The notes under the pieces: generated by a model | What the model saw: only the letters and a program-made list of their open reading frames with translations | The model's database searches: none | Told to the model about the DNA's origin: nothing | From: CALGLS01 sp047626155 | GTDB taxonomy: Bacteria; Bacteroidota; Bacteroidia; Chitinophagales; Saprospiraceae | NCBI GenBank assembly: GCA_047626155.1 | Contig: JBLHRR010000085.1 | Span: 1 to 22,825, forward strand | Direction: 5' to 3' | DNA length: 22,825 nt | In this document: one piece after another, positions 15,575 through 22,825 of the stretch | Numbering within the stretch: position 1 is the first letter of the stretch | How the letters are laid out: each line of letters opens with the position of its first letter | Program-made: the position numbers and the translations under genes

Positions 15575-16819
15575 CTACTTAAAAATGACCTTCACCATCT
15601 CCGTTTGCTGCGCTGTTCTTATTTCTACAAAGAAGAGTCCTTGTCCTATGTGCTCTTTTTTCAACTGTAAGGTTTTGGCATATTGTTGACTTCGAAAGAA
15701 GACTTCTTTGCCGGTGATATCAAACACCCTCAGGTCATAAGCGCCATTGAAATCTGGTAACTTTAAGGTAATCACATCATCGGAAGGGATTGGGAAAGCT
15801 TCAATAGTCTTCTCATTTAACAATTCATCTACATCAATGGCAATGGCTGCGCAAAGCAATTCGTGTAAAAATAGCTGACCTTCTGTTATGAAATTATCAA
15901 GGTAAACAGAATAGGAACTTTCGAACGCAGACTGATGAGTTGCCCCAACTGCAGTCACCAGGAAGTTAGGAATATCAAACGACTCGATATAATTGTGAAT
16001 CGAACCACTTCCATTGACCGACATGAAATCAAAGCCCAATACGTTTGCGAAGCCATGTGCATAAGGAACCACATCATCCTGATCACCGTGATAACTCATG
16101 ATGGGAATATCGCCGTCCTTGATCCAGTCTAATTTATGAATGGCCCCAGCCAAATTTATAACCCCCTGCACTTCCGAGGAATAGCTTTGGTTTTCAGCCG
16201 TTCCTGTACTTCCTTCCAGCCCTCCATTGAGCGTCAGTATATCTGTAAGATAATCAGGGATACTATCGGAACTATCTAGGTATCCAACTTGCACGGCCAT
16301 GATGGCTCCGGCAGACACTCCACCAACGTAGATGTGATTGGGATCTATTTTATACTTATTCGTAGTCGCTGCATCTTCCCGAAAATGGCGAACGACTGCT
16401 TTCATATCTCCAACGGCTCTAATAGCGGCATCTAACATGTCGAGAGAATCGGGAATACCTAAGGTGAGCGGATATAAGCGGTAGCTCATAGTGGCGGTAA
16501 CAAACCCCTTTTTGGCAAAGGTATAACAGAGTGTATCCATATCTGATCGCTCTCCTGCAACGAAAGCGCCGCCATGCGCCCAAATGATAAGTGGCCTTTT
16601 TTCAACCAGATCTCCTTCCGGTTGAAAAACATCCATCTCTAAATTAATGGGATTTCCATCGGCCAATGTATTTGAACCATATTGTTCTATCGTCTTAGAT
16701 ATGTCATTAAAGACATCGTAATAGTAACGAATACCATTACAACCCTCAACGTTCTGTGCAGAACTATTTTGGTGGATAAACAGAAAGGCAAATAAGAGTA
16801 AAGTGTAGGACTTTGTCAT
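15575..16819 (-). CDS. T9SS-exported alpha/beta-hydrolase (esterase)
   Basis: Secreted carboxylesterase/lipase-like hydrolase, 414 residues. A signal peptide (1-21, ending SSAQ) leads a catalytic domain of the alpha/beta-hydrolase fold: the oxyanion HGGAF (82-86), nucleophile elbow GVSAGA (167-172, Ser169), acid HGDQDDVVP (244-252, Asp246 or Asp248) and a likely catalytic His in GATHQSAF (292-299, His295). This order matches carboxylesterases of the HSL/para-nitrobenzyl esterase type. From about 338 to the end is a type A Por sorting domain (FPIPSDDVITLKL, then VFDITGKEVF and GLFFVEI). The PNP motif reads PIP. The protein should reach the surface or medium by the type IX system. The promoter is an exact Bacteroidota match at 16888-16918 and the leader starts with a perfect hairpin. 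The substrate is unknown. Confidence 0.87.
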   Translation of the reverse strand: MTKSYTLLLFAFLFIHQNSSAQNVEGCNGIRYYYDVFNDISKTIEQYGSNTLADGNPINLEMDVFQPEGDLVEKRPLIIWAHGGAFVAGERSDMDTLCYTFAKKGFVTATMSYRLYPLTLGIPDSLDMLDAAIRAVGDMKAVVRHFREDAATTNKYKIDPNHIYVGGVSAGAIMAVQVGYLDSSDSIPDYLTDILTLNGGLEGSTGTAENQSYSSEVQGVINLAGAIHKLDWIKDGDIPIMSYHGDQDDVVPYAHGFANVLGFDFMSVNGSGSIHNYIESFDIPNFLVTAVGATHQSAFESSYSVYLDNFITEGQLFLHELLCAAIAIDVDELLNEKTIEAFPIPSDDVITLKLPDFNGAYDLRVFDITGKEVFFRSQQYAKTLQLKKEHIGQGLFFVEIRTAQQTEMVKVIFK

Positions 16820-16847
16820 AACTTTTTAGTTTTAGGCAGCTATTATA

Positions 16848-16882
16848 ATTACTCATTACTTTTTAGAAAAGTAATGAGTAAT
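16848..16882. repeat. Perfect 16-bp hairpin at the esterase transcript start
   Basis: Arms 16848-16863 and 16867-16882 are perfect complements around a 3-base loop. On the minus strand it lies just after the promoter, so the RNA would begin with this hairpin, 28 bases before the ATG. Confidence 0.75.
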
Positions 16883-16887
16883 CAAAC

Positions 16888-16918
16888 CAAAGTTATGAAA
16901 AAATGAGGGTTAGCCAAA
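16888..16918 (-). promoter_or_regulatory. Bacteroidota-type promoter for the esterase gene
   Basis: On the minus strand TTTG (16918-16915), exactly 19 bases, then TAACTTTG (16895-16888). Transcription would start near 16881, about 60 nt before the ATG. Confidence 0.7.
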
Positions 16919-16921
16919 ATA

Positions 16922-17000
16922 CAACTTCAATTCCTGTAATTTGCGTATTACGGGAATTGAAGTTGAAGTTGCTCTTGAAGTTGAGCTTGTAATTAAGGTT
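16922..17000. repeat. TTGAAG-rich hairpin element, copy 2
   Basis: Arms 16922-16940 and 16947-16965 pair at 18 of 19 positions, the odd one being a G-U/A-C pair, around a 6-base loop. Next come another TTGAAG unit and a CTTGAAGTTGAGCTTGTA tail. It resembles 8036-8098. It sits immediately after the DUF5723 stop and just upstream of the esterase promoter, and may serve as a terminator. Confidence 0.7.
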
Positions 17001-17003
17001 AGG

Positions 17004-18362
17004 TTATTTTTTTTCCTGCTTCTTCAGCTCATCAAAAACCAAATTCAATCCAACACGTGCATTTATATTATTAGTTCCGTAAGGCTGAACAGCTACGGCT
17101 ATATTATCTGTTGCCAGGAAGAATTGAACAGGTCCCTTTCGGGCAATAAGGTTGAGGCCGATATTAAAGTACGCATTGTTTCGGACGCTATAGGTTAATC
17201 CCGCAGAGAAGTTTTTATTGAGGGTGTAATGTGCTCCTAGTCCGAATGCAAAGAAGTTGCGGCCTCGGTAAAATTCATTATTTACAGTAGCAGCCAGCTG
17301 TACTTTATTATTGAGTTTGTAGGTGGCATTCATATAAACACGAGTTGGTATTTTAGTCTCGTAATTATTTATCGAAGTTTGAAAATCGAATATATTTCGC
17401 ACTGTATCTATAGACGAGGTAATAGATAAGGAGTCTCCGGTAAGTGCCCCTTTGAGATCCAGACCAGAGAAGGTATTAGAGCCTTTGCTGGTGTAATTGA
17501 CCACGTCATTTTTCCAATTAATTTTTCCCAAATCCAAAATACTTGCTCCGATAGAAAGCCGGTCAGAAACTTCATAGTTCATACCGAGGTCTAAAGCATA
17601 ACCTCTATTCTTGGTGGTGAAATTTTTAAATTGGATCATTTCCCTCCAGCTGTATTCGATGTTATAACCGGACAGGGTATCAAATAAAAGTACCTCACTA
17701 AAGGAAGAACTGTTGATCAGATAATCACTATTAATCGTCAATTGATAGACATCCGGATCAGTATACAAGGAGACATCTGTTCGTTCTGTAGAAATGTCAC
17801 CTACACCTAACAATAGTTTTACTTTTGCTCCAATCTGTAGTTTCCCAAATGAAAGCGCAGTCCCTAACCCTATTTCATTATAGGCAATGGTATGTTGATC
17901 AGGACCAAAAGCAATCTCCTGATCAATGAATTGGCTATTCCCTTGAAGAAACAATCGAGGTAAAGACTCTGGATAAAAAAGATAATTACTGGATTTAGAG
18001 GCCTGGTGAAGACTAAGTGTCACTTTATCATTCAGCCGATAGCTGACATGGAGGTTTTCAAACTCTTGATTTATCCTCAAGGTGTTTTCATCCATTAGGT
18101 TTTCCAAAAGAGCATCTACGTTGAGCCGAACGGTAGAGTCGCTGATGCTTTGTAACAATTCACCTACAGAGCCTACGTTGTGATAATAGTTACCGAAAAT
18201 GCCTGGTAAGCTGATGACTAGTTTTTCTTTGGGAGCCAGCGCCGGATTCATCTTGGTGCTTTGCAAGAGCTCTGGCATTAGTTGCAAACTCAGTTCATTT
18301 TGAGCGGAAGCGGAAAGAAAAAAGAAAGAGGCAATGAGAAAGGGCAGTATTTTTCTGTACAT
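17004..18362 (-). CDS. DUF5723 outer-membrane beta-barrel protein
   Basis: 452 residues with a signal peptide (1-20, ending SASAQ) and an almost all-beta body of alternating polar and hydrophobic residues ending in RVGLNLVF, as expected of a barrel. The opening SLQLMPELLQSTKMNPALAP (25-44), GIFGNYYHNVG (54-64) and later GYALDLGMNYEVSDRLSIGAS are characteristic of DUF5723, a Bacteroidota family with an architecture like PorP or FadL. Function is unknown; an outer-membrane channel or a scaffold are both possible. The gene follows the 18427-19992 lipoprotein by 64 bases on the same strand, which suggests a co-expressed pair at the outer membrane. Its stop abuts the TTGAAG hairpin element. Confidence 0.84.
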   Translation of the reverse strand: MYRKILPFLIASFFFLSASAQNELSLQLMPELLQSTKMNPALAPKEKLVISLPGIFGNYYHNVGSVGELLQSISDSTVRLNVDALLENLMDENTLRINQEFENLHVSYRLNDKVTLSLHQASKSSNYLFYPESLPRLFLQGNSQFIDQEIAFGPDQHTIAYNEIGLGTALSFGKLQIGAKVKLLLGVGDISTERTDVSLYTDPDVYQLTINSDYLINSSSFSEVLLFDTLSGYNIEYSWREMIQFKNFTTKNRGYALDLGMNYEVSDRLSIGASILDLGKINWKNDVVNYTSKGSNTFSGLDLKGALTGDSLSITSSIDTVRNIFDFQTSINNYETKIPTRVYMNATYKLNNKVQLAATVNNEFYRGRNFFAFGLGAHYTLNKNFSAGLTYSVRNNAYFNIGLNLIARKGPVQFFLATDNIAVAVQPYGTNNINARVGLNLVFDELKKQEKK

Positions 18363-18426
18363 TTTTAAGTTAGGAGGTTAGTAAGTTTATATAAGTGAAT
18401 AGGGGACTGTGCGCTAAAAAAAGAAC

Positions 18427-19992
18427 TTAATCTCGAATGCCTAGTTTCATCCCTGCCCGAATACGGACTTCGTTGTCTCGGTATACTTTTACGGACTGTG
18501 TGCCATTATTAGTAGTGGAAAATTTCGCATTCATCAATAATTTTGTTGCCCCACGAATACCCTCAAAGCGCTCTTCATCGAATTTGCTAAACGTAATTTT
18601 TTCCGTTGCTCCAGTAGGATTACCATCTCCATCTACAGGTGCTGCTCCCATGATGACCGGATCTTCTATAAACATGGAATCCAATATCACTCCTAGCATA
18701 TCAGCGAAGTACAATTGCATAGTGACATCCAATGCTATTTCATTTTCGGTAACGACCTTAAACTCTGCATAAATGACATCTGAACTATTGCTCAAATTAA
18801 TGGCAAAAGTATCCCTCGCCTCAAAGCCAGTTGCTAAACCATGAATGGGTATATCTACTTCCATCTGTACTTTAAAGTAACTCGAATCAGTCATAAAACC
18901 TCTGATGGACGTTAGCGAATCTGGGTTCGGTACTGCGTCTACATCATAATCCACTGCTACAGGATTAGAGCCCAGTAAAACATCTATGTTAGAATTTTCT
19001 TTAGTAAAATCGAAGCTCGTATATTTGATGACCCCAACTTCATCCAAAGCAGGATAGGCGATGTCAATTTCATCGAGGTAGTCCGATTCCAAGGGTAATA
19101 ATTCGCCAAGGGCAGTGATCACATTGACAACGTCTGCTTGGGAACGAACGGGAATACCAAAGGAGTTTTCAATATTTAGCGTCAGTCTAGGATCCGTAAA
19201 ATAAACGTCTCCACGCGTCCAGTTTTCAAAGAAATCAATAAGAATTGTATCGCGTTCAAAATCATACAAATCATTACCAAGGTAACCTTCCACATAGGAA
19301 GCGACCAAACCCTCCAACACGACAAAACAAGATTGTAAGGTGTCTCTATTTCCAGTGTTCTGACCCACAGAAACGTACTCTATATTAATGATGTTATCAA
19401 TCGCCTCTAGGCGGTATTCGCTAACATCTACACCTGGAAGGAGGTTTCCTCCAATTACCGGATTTCCGGAACCACTGTAAGCGCCAACCGTTCGTGTTTC
19501 TGAAAATGGGATTCCATTTTTGGTCATCGTAGGCATGGTGACTGTTACTTCCACTGGCTCCAAGTGCTCTGAGCCAAAGCCCCACTTGAGTAGTCCTTCT
19601 TTTAAGATGGCATAATCGAGGTCAACCCCATTTACAGCATTATATGGAATGAAAGTATTAGTGTCTTGAAGAGGAATCGGAATCAAATCGTAATTACCCA
19701 GTACATTGAAAATTTCACCCGAAGTTTTTGCTTTGACAGAGCCTTTGTAATTTAATGTAATAAGACCATCATCATCAAATTGTATAAAAGTAGTACTATC
19801 AAATTTTTCCAATAGGTCCTGCAAAGTCGCGCTCGTGTTAATCAAAGGAATGGCGTATTCCGCATCGTAACCATCAAGAACAATATCTTTTGATTCGTAT
19901 TTCTTACAAGAATAAGTCGAGATAACGACTAGTAAAAGAAAAAGGGAGGTGCCAGTAAACCAGCGATAGGTGGAGGTATTTTGATTTGACAT
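18427..19992 (-). CDS. Large lipoprotein paired with DUF5723
   Basis: A 521-residue protein if started at the ATG at 19992, chosen because it gives a proper signal (MSNQNTSTYRWFTGTSLFLL) ending at a lipobox STYSC with Cys29. An upstream ATG at 20022 adds ten residues. After the Cys comes KKYESK and then AEYAIPLINTSATLQDLLEKF, an opening that recurs in large Bacteroidota lipoproteins of unknown function. The body is beta-rich and Asp/Asn/Ser/Thr-rich, with no known enzymatic motif. It is the first gene of a two-gene unit with the DUF5723 barrel, which suggests a barrel-plus-lipoprotein complex at the outer membrane. I cannot assign a domain. Confidence 0.75.
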   Translation of the reverse strand: MSNQNTSTYRWFTGTSLFLLLVVISTYSCKKYESKDIVLDGYDAEYAIPLINTSATLQDLLEKFDSTTFIQFDDDGLITLNYKGSVKAKTSGEIFNVLGNYDLIPIPLQDTNTFIPYNAVNGVDLDYAILKEGLLKWGFGSEHLEPVEVTVTMPTMTKNGIPFSETRTVGAYSGSGNPVIGGNLLPGVDVSEYRLEAIDNIINIEYVSVGQNTGNRDTLQSCFVVLEGLVASYVEGYLGNDLYDFERDTILIDFFENWTRGDVYFTDPRLTLNIENSFGIPVRSQADVVNVITALGELLPLESDYLDEIDIAYPALDEVGVIKYTSFDFTKENSNIDVLLGSNPVAVDYDVDAVPNPDSLTSIRGFMTDSSYFKVQMEVDIPIHGLATGFEARDTFAINLSNSSDVIYAEFKVVTENEIALDVTMQLYFADMLGVILDSMFIEDPVIMGAAPVDGDGNPTGATEKITFSKFDEERFEGIRGATKLLMNAKFSTTNNGTQSVKVYRDNEVRIRAGMKLGIRD

Positions 19993-20252
19993 ATGACTTT
20001 TTTTACGGATCAATAACCGCATAGAAGTGGCGGATATTGCTGCTGTTACTATTAGGGTAATGTTAAGGGAGTCTTTGTGAGGGTAGCTAGAAATTAAATA
20101 TCTATGACACAGAAAATGATTGTAGTGGTCTAAGTTAACTTTTCGTTGTCACTACTTGTACTCAAAGAAACGCCTAAATGTGACAAGACGCTACAACAAT
20201 TGATCACGGATGATTGGAATTGCTTGATGGCAGACATTTTTTGTGGTTTGTT

Positions 20253-21671
20253 CTATAAAACAAACTGCTGTCCTAATTTTGGGATTTCCACTCCTTTCTT
20301 AAAGCCATTCTTTCCTAAAAAATCCCGTAACGCCTGTTGCCGATCCAATACTCCATGAACGAGGAAAATCTTCTTTGCCGATTTCTTCTGATTTTTGATA
20401 AAGTCTAAAATTTCATTCCGATCAGCGTGAGCAGAAAAAGAATCCATAATTTCCACCTCTGCCTTGACAGGCTTCACTTCTCCGAATAATTTGATTTCAC
20501 TAATTCCATCGCGGAGCATGCCCCCCGGAGTGTTTGGTGAGCAATAGCCTACTATCAGCAACGTATTCTTTTCATTGTCAATGTTATTGAAAAGATGATG
20601 GCGAACTCTACCCGCATTCATCATTCCTGAAGAACTGATGATTATGGCTGCTCCGTTGATGCTGTTCAATGATTTGGAAACCTCTACGTTACGAATGTAA
20701 GTCAATTTATTAAAACCGAAAGGATTGTCATCTATCAACAGATACTGATGGAGGTCATTGTCAAAACATTCTGGGTGCGAACCAAAGATCACTGTCGCGT
20801 TTACGGCCAATGGGCTATCTACAAAAACGGGGATACTCGGTAATAAGCCTTTGGTCTCCATTTGATCGAGCATATAAACGATCTCTTGAGTACGTCCTAC
20901 ACTAAAAGCAGGAATGATGAGTTTTCCTTTTTTCTCTACGCAAGTCTTTTTTATGATTTCTAAAAATCGAGTGGCCTCATTTGGAGCCGACTCATGTACC
21001 TTGTTTCCGTAAGTGGATTCACAAATTAGGTAATCCACTTCTGGCATTGGCTGAGGATCGCGAAGTATTGGACGATTCGGTCTTCCGATATCTCCAGAGA
21101 AACCGATGCGAGTTACCTTCTCTCCTTCTGTAATCCGAAGCGTTACGTTGGCAGAACCGAGTATGTGACCAGCGTCTCTAAACAATAATTCTACATTTTC
21201 ATTAATTCGAGTCCAACGTTCATAGCCTATTCCCATGAACTGATCCATAGCGGCAGTAGCATCTGCTGCGGTGTACAAAGGCACTCTAAGTTTTTTCTTT
21301 TTATTCTTCCGATTCTTTTTCGCCTTGATTCTCTTATTGTGATAAAAAGCATCACGTTCTTGTATTTTCGCAGAGTCTAACAACATAATTGCGCAGAGAC
21401 TTCTGGTTGCGTGGGTACAAACAATGTCTCCAGTAAAACCATCAGCTACCAATTTTGGAATTCGCCCGCAATGATCGATGTGTGCATGAGAAAGGACAAG
21501 GCAATCTACCTGAGCCGGTTTGAAAAGCCAGTTGTTGTTGAAATCTTTCATCTCCTTATTGCGTCCCTGATAGAGTCCGCAATCCAATAATATTTTATAG
21601 CCACTATCTAAAGTGATGAGGTGGGCACTCCCAGTTACTTCGCGTGCTGCGCCGCAGAATTGAATTTTCAT
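20253..21671 (-). CDS. Beta-CASP metallo-beta-lactamase RNase-like protein
   Basis: Metallo-beta-lactamase protein with a beta-CASP and an RNA-metabolising C-terminal domain, 472 residues, cytoplasmic. Metal-site residues are visible: HAHIDH (62-67), H169 in AGH, D194 in SGD, and the C-terminal SAHAD (413-417) and LVHG (437-440). The IIPAFSVGRTQE (252-263), VFVDSPLA (282-289) and SSSGMMNAGRVRHHL (346-360) blocks are typical of the bacterial homologues of CPSF73, thought to be RNA endo- or exonucleases. An insertion at 113-129 is almost wholly Lys/Arg/Asn, an unusually basic loop that may help hold RNA. The leader (21672 onward) carries nested inverted repeats. The RNase assignment is by family; RNA activity itself is not shown. 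Confidence 0.9.
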   Translation of the reverse strand: MKIQFCGAAREVTGSAHLITLDSGYKILLDCGLYQGRNKEMKDFNNNWLFKPAQVDCLVLSHAHIDHCGRIPKLVADGFTGDIVCTHATRSLCAIMLLDSAKIQERDAFYHNKRIKAKKNRKNKKKKLRVPLYTAADATAAMDQFMGIGYERWTRINENVELLFRDAGHILGSANVTLRITEGEKVTRIGFSGDIGRPNRPILRDPQPMPEVDYLICESTYGNKVHESAPNEATRFLEIIKKTCVEKKGKLIIPAFSVGRTQEIVYMLDQMETKGLLPSIPVFVDSPLAVNATVIFGSHPECFDNDLHQYLLIDDNPFGFNKLTYIRNVEVSKSLNSINGAAIIISSSGMMNAGRVRHHLFNNIDNEKNTLLIVGYCSPNTPGGMLRDGISEIKLFGEVKPVKAEVEIMDSFSAHADRNEILDFIKNQKKSAKKIFLVHGVLDRQQALRDFLGKNGFKKGVEIPKLGQQFVL

Positions 21672-21684
21672 ATGTAATGTTTGT

Positions 21685-21824
21685 GGTTCTTTGACGAACC
21701 TGTCCGCCCTCTAGGGAGGATTCCGTATTTTATAGTTCCTCAAAAAGGTTTTCAACACCCCTTTCGTTGCACTACAGTCGCTTTTGTAAATCTTTTTGAG
21801 GAACCACGTCATTTTGTCAAAGAA
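21685..21824. repeat. Nested inverted repeats in the RNase gene leader
   Basis: The outer pair TTCTTTGAC (21687-21695) and GTCAAAGAA (21816-21824) encloses a perfect 13-base pair, GTTCCTCAAAAAG (21735-21747) and CTTTTTGAGGAAC (21792-21804). GGTTC/GAACC (21685-21700) and CCGCCCT/AGGGAGG (about 21704-21719, one mismatch) add local hairpins. On the minus strand it lies in the 5' leader of the beta-CASP protein gene. Confidence 0.6.
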
Positions 21825-21929
21825 GGTGGTTTGTTTTCTTCAAGTTATTATATCCAAGTGTTTAACGAGAGGCAATATAGGAAATTTCTGTGGTTTAATT
21901 TATAGCAGTAGACTATAATAGCTGAGAGG

Positions 21930-21952
21930 AAACGTAATTGATAATTACGTTT
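21930..21952. repeat. 23-base palindrome
   Basis: AAACGTAATT and AATTACGTTT are perfect inverted arms around GAT. Its purpose is unknown; it could be a binding site or the end of a mobile element. Confidence 0.6.
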
Positions 21953-21960
21953 GGTAGAGA

Positions 21961-22082
21961 GGCTGCAGGCCTTAGATTCCAAAACCATGGGCATCGCCGA
22001 TGGCCGAATTTGCCGGGCTATAGGGCTGGGATTCCGCGTCTCGGCGTCTTGAAAAAAATCAAGGAATCTTAGGCTTGTAGCC
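21961..22082. repeat. 122-bp element with imperfect inverted ends
   Basis: Bases 21961-21980 are an inverted copy of 22063-22082 at 17 of 20 positions, with two of the three differences open to G-U pairing. Inside, CGCCGA (21995-22000) pairs with TCGGCG (22041-22046) and CTTGA (22048-22052) with TCAAG (22059-22063). It is more GC-rich than its surroundings. It may be a MITE-like repeat or a structured RNA; no second copy was seen in this window. Confidence 0.6.
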
Positions 22083-22153
22083 TACCCACTAATACTCCAA
22101 AACATCTTAGGCCAGATTTTCATGAGTATGTAATAGATCGGCCATAACAGAAA

Positions 22154-22188
22154 CGCTCGCTTTCTGACTTTTGGTCAAAAAGCGAGCG
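22154..22188 (-). terminator. Hairpin terminator for the partial gene
   Basis: CGCTCGCTTT (22154-22163) and AAAGCGAGCG (22179-22188) pair perfectly, and TGAC/GTCA extends the stem after one mismatch. On the minus strand it is followed by TTTCTGTTAT, a weak T tract, 33 bases past the stop. Confidence 0.6.
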
Positions 22189-22220
22189 CTCGCCTATTTA
22201 CTAAATTTTGTTAATCCAAC

Positions 22221-22825
22221 TCAATACACTTTTAAACTTCCATAGTCCAGCCGCGCCTTAATCATTCCGCTATCCTTACTGCCCCGATAACCTTCTACTT
22301 CGTGTTCGTTGGATTTTTCTTTATCAATTTGTATTTTCATTCCATCCGGATAGCGGATACCACCATAGGTAGATTGTCCGTCTAATTGGAAAGCACCGGA
22401 CACCCCAATTTTAAAATCGGTATATCGTCCTTCTAAACGAAGGTCTCTGAAGCCGGCTTCCAGGTTTCTAATATTCACCCCTCCATGAGACATGACCACG
22501 TCTGCACTTTGTTTTAGATTGTCAATATCAACATCGGTATATTTAGTTTCTATCTCCAAGTCTTCCAGGTATTCAATATCAAAATGATCATATTTCCCCT
22601 CATTTCGCAAACTTCTAATCTGGCCGATATTATAGGTATCGTACTTTGTCTGGCTTCTTACGTCACGAACTTCCTCTATTTTCATTTTAGAATATTTACT
22701 TTCAATACGCAAATCGTTTGCATTCTTCATTTTAAAATTACCGTATTTTATAGTCACGTCTGCGTTACCGGAATTACCCAAGGTAGCGTTACCGTATCCG
22801 AGGTCCAATGAAAAGTCACCTCCTA
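22221..22825 (-). CDS. Adhesin-like beta-solenoid protein, N-terminus cut off
   Basis: The C-terminal 200 residues or so of a larger protein; the frame is open to the window edge (GGDFSLDLGYGN...) and the TTG at 22808 is not a real start. Numbering from that TTG, Tyr recurs at residues 5, 22, 39, 56, 73 and 90, exactly every 17 residues, mostly as KY, followed by a hydrophobic residue five further on. Two less regular repeats follow (HGGVNI at 108-113, RYTDFKI at 128-134). Such repeats occur in DUF4097-type putative adhesins, which form beta-solenoids. The end, LDYGSLKVY, reads like a final strand. The protein is probably exported, though its signal lies outside the window. Function is not known. 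Confidence 0.75.
   Translation of the reverse strand, partial: GGDFSLDLGYGNATLGNSGNADVTIKYGNFKMKNANDLRIESKYSKMKIEEVRDVRSQTKYDTYNIGQIRSLRNEGKYDHFDIEYLEDLEIETKYTDVDIDNLKQSADVVMSHGGVNIRNLEAGFRDLRLEGRYTDFKIGVSGAFQLDGQSTYGGIRYPDGMKIQIDKEKSNEHEVEGYRGSKDSGMIKARLDYGSLKVY

Larger units (their letters stand above)
21672..22220. other. 549-base gap rich in inverted repeats
   Basis: Contains, in order: nested inverted repeats (21685-21824); TTATAG/CTATAA (21900-21918); a 23-base palindrome (21930-21952); a 122-bp element with imperfect 20-base inverted ends (21961-22082); and the terminator at 22154-22188. A 74-codon frame at 21681-21905 runs through the inverted repeats and does not look like a gene. 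No protein-coding gene is supported. Confidence 0.7.

Noticed and set aside
20246..20265. Hairpin GTTTGTT/AACAAAC around the stop of the beta-CASP gene
   Set aside because: The stop codon sits in the loop and no T tract follows on the minus strand, so I do not call it a terminator.
21681..21905. A 74-codon frame on the plus strand
   Set aside because: It runs across the nested inverted repeats, has no recognisable domain and no promoter; it is best explained as a by-product of the repeat sequence.
1..22825. tRNA, rRNA, phage, plasmid or defence genes
   Set aside because: No tRNA cloverleaf, rRNA block, integrase, transposase, toxin-antitoxin pair or defence-type domain was seen on reading both strands; a covariance search would be needed to exclude small RNAs.

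Overview
The window looks like ordinary chromosome of a member of the Bacteroidota, most likely close to the Saprospiria (Lewinella/Haliscomenobacter-like); the class is an inference. Support: two proteins end in type IX secretion (Por) sorting domains; two promoters match the Bacteroidota TTTG-N19-TAnnTTTG consensus exactly; a DUF4271 membrane protein sits next to hemD; a DUF5723 outer-membrane protein, a DUF2805 protein and several lipoproteins with relaxed lipoboxes are present; Shine-Dalgarno sequences are weak. I saw no rRNA, tRNA, CRISPR array, phage gene or transposase.

Layout. 61-3227 (+): a secreted metallophosphatase lipoprotein and a T9SS-exported beta-helix protein with its own promoter and terminator. 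3380-4834 (-): an orphan lipoprotein and a PPP-type phosphatase with a TTG start. 5152-11683 (+): DUF4271 membrane protein, uroporphyrinogen-III synthase (hemD), a CoA-type Nudix hydrolase and the 1124-residue fused isobutyryl-CoA mutase (icmF), closed by a terminator that works in both directions. 11837-22825 (-): DUF2805 protein, an SDR lacking its catalytic Tyr, a CIA30 protein, a family 2 glycosyltransferase with an upstream membrane protein, a T9SS-exported esterase, a lipoprotein/DUF5723 pair, a beta-CASP metallo-beta-lactamase RNase-like protein, and the C-terminal part of a 17-residue-repeat adhesin-like protein cut by the window edge.

How the genes relate. No single pathway unites the window. 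HemD (tetrapyrrole synthesis) and IcmF (a B12 enzyme) share only a distant theme. Several products act at or beyond the cell envelope: the phosphatase lipoprotein, beta-helix protein, esterase, 18427-19992 lipoprotein, DUF5723 protein and solenoid protein.

The most unusual content is non-coding: two copies of a 149-bp element made of three hairpins, with a compensatory base change in the central stem; two copies of a TTGAAG-rich hairpin element; a dense run of inverted repeats at 21685-22082; and a perfect 16-bp hairpin placed at the predicted transcription start of the esterase gene. I found no clear new defence or biosynthetic system. The best candidates for something undescribed are these repeat families, the lipoprotein/DUF5723 pair and the 17-residue solenoid.
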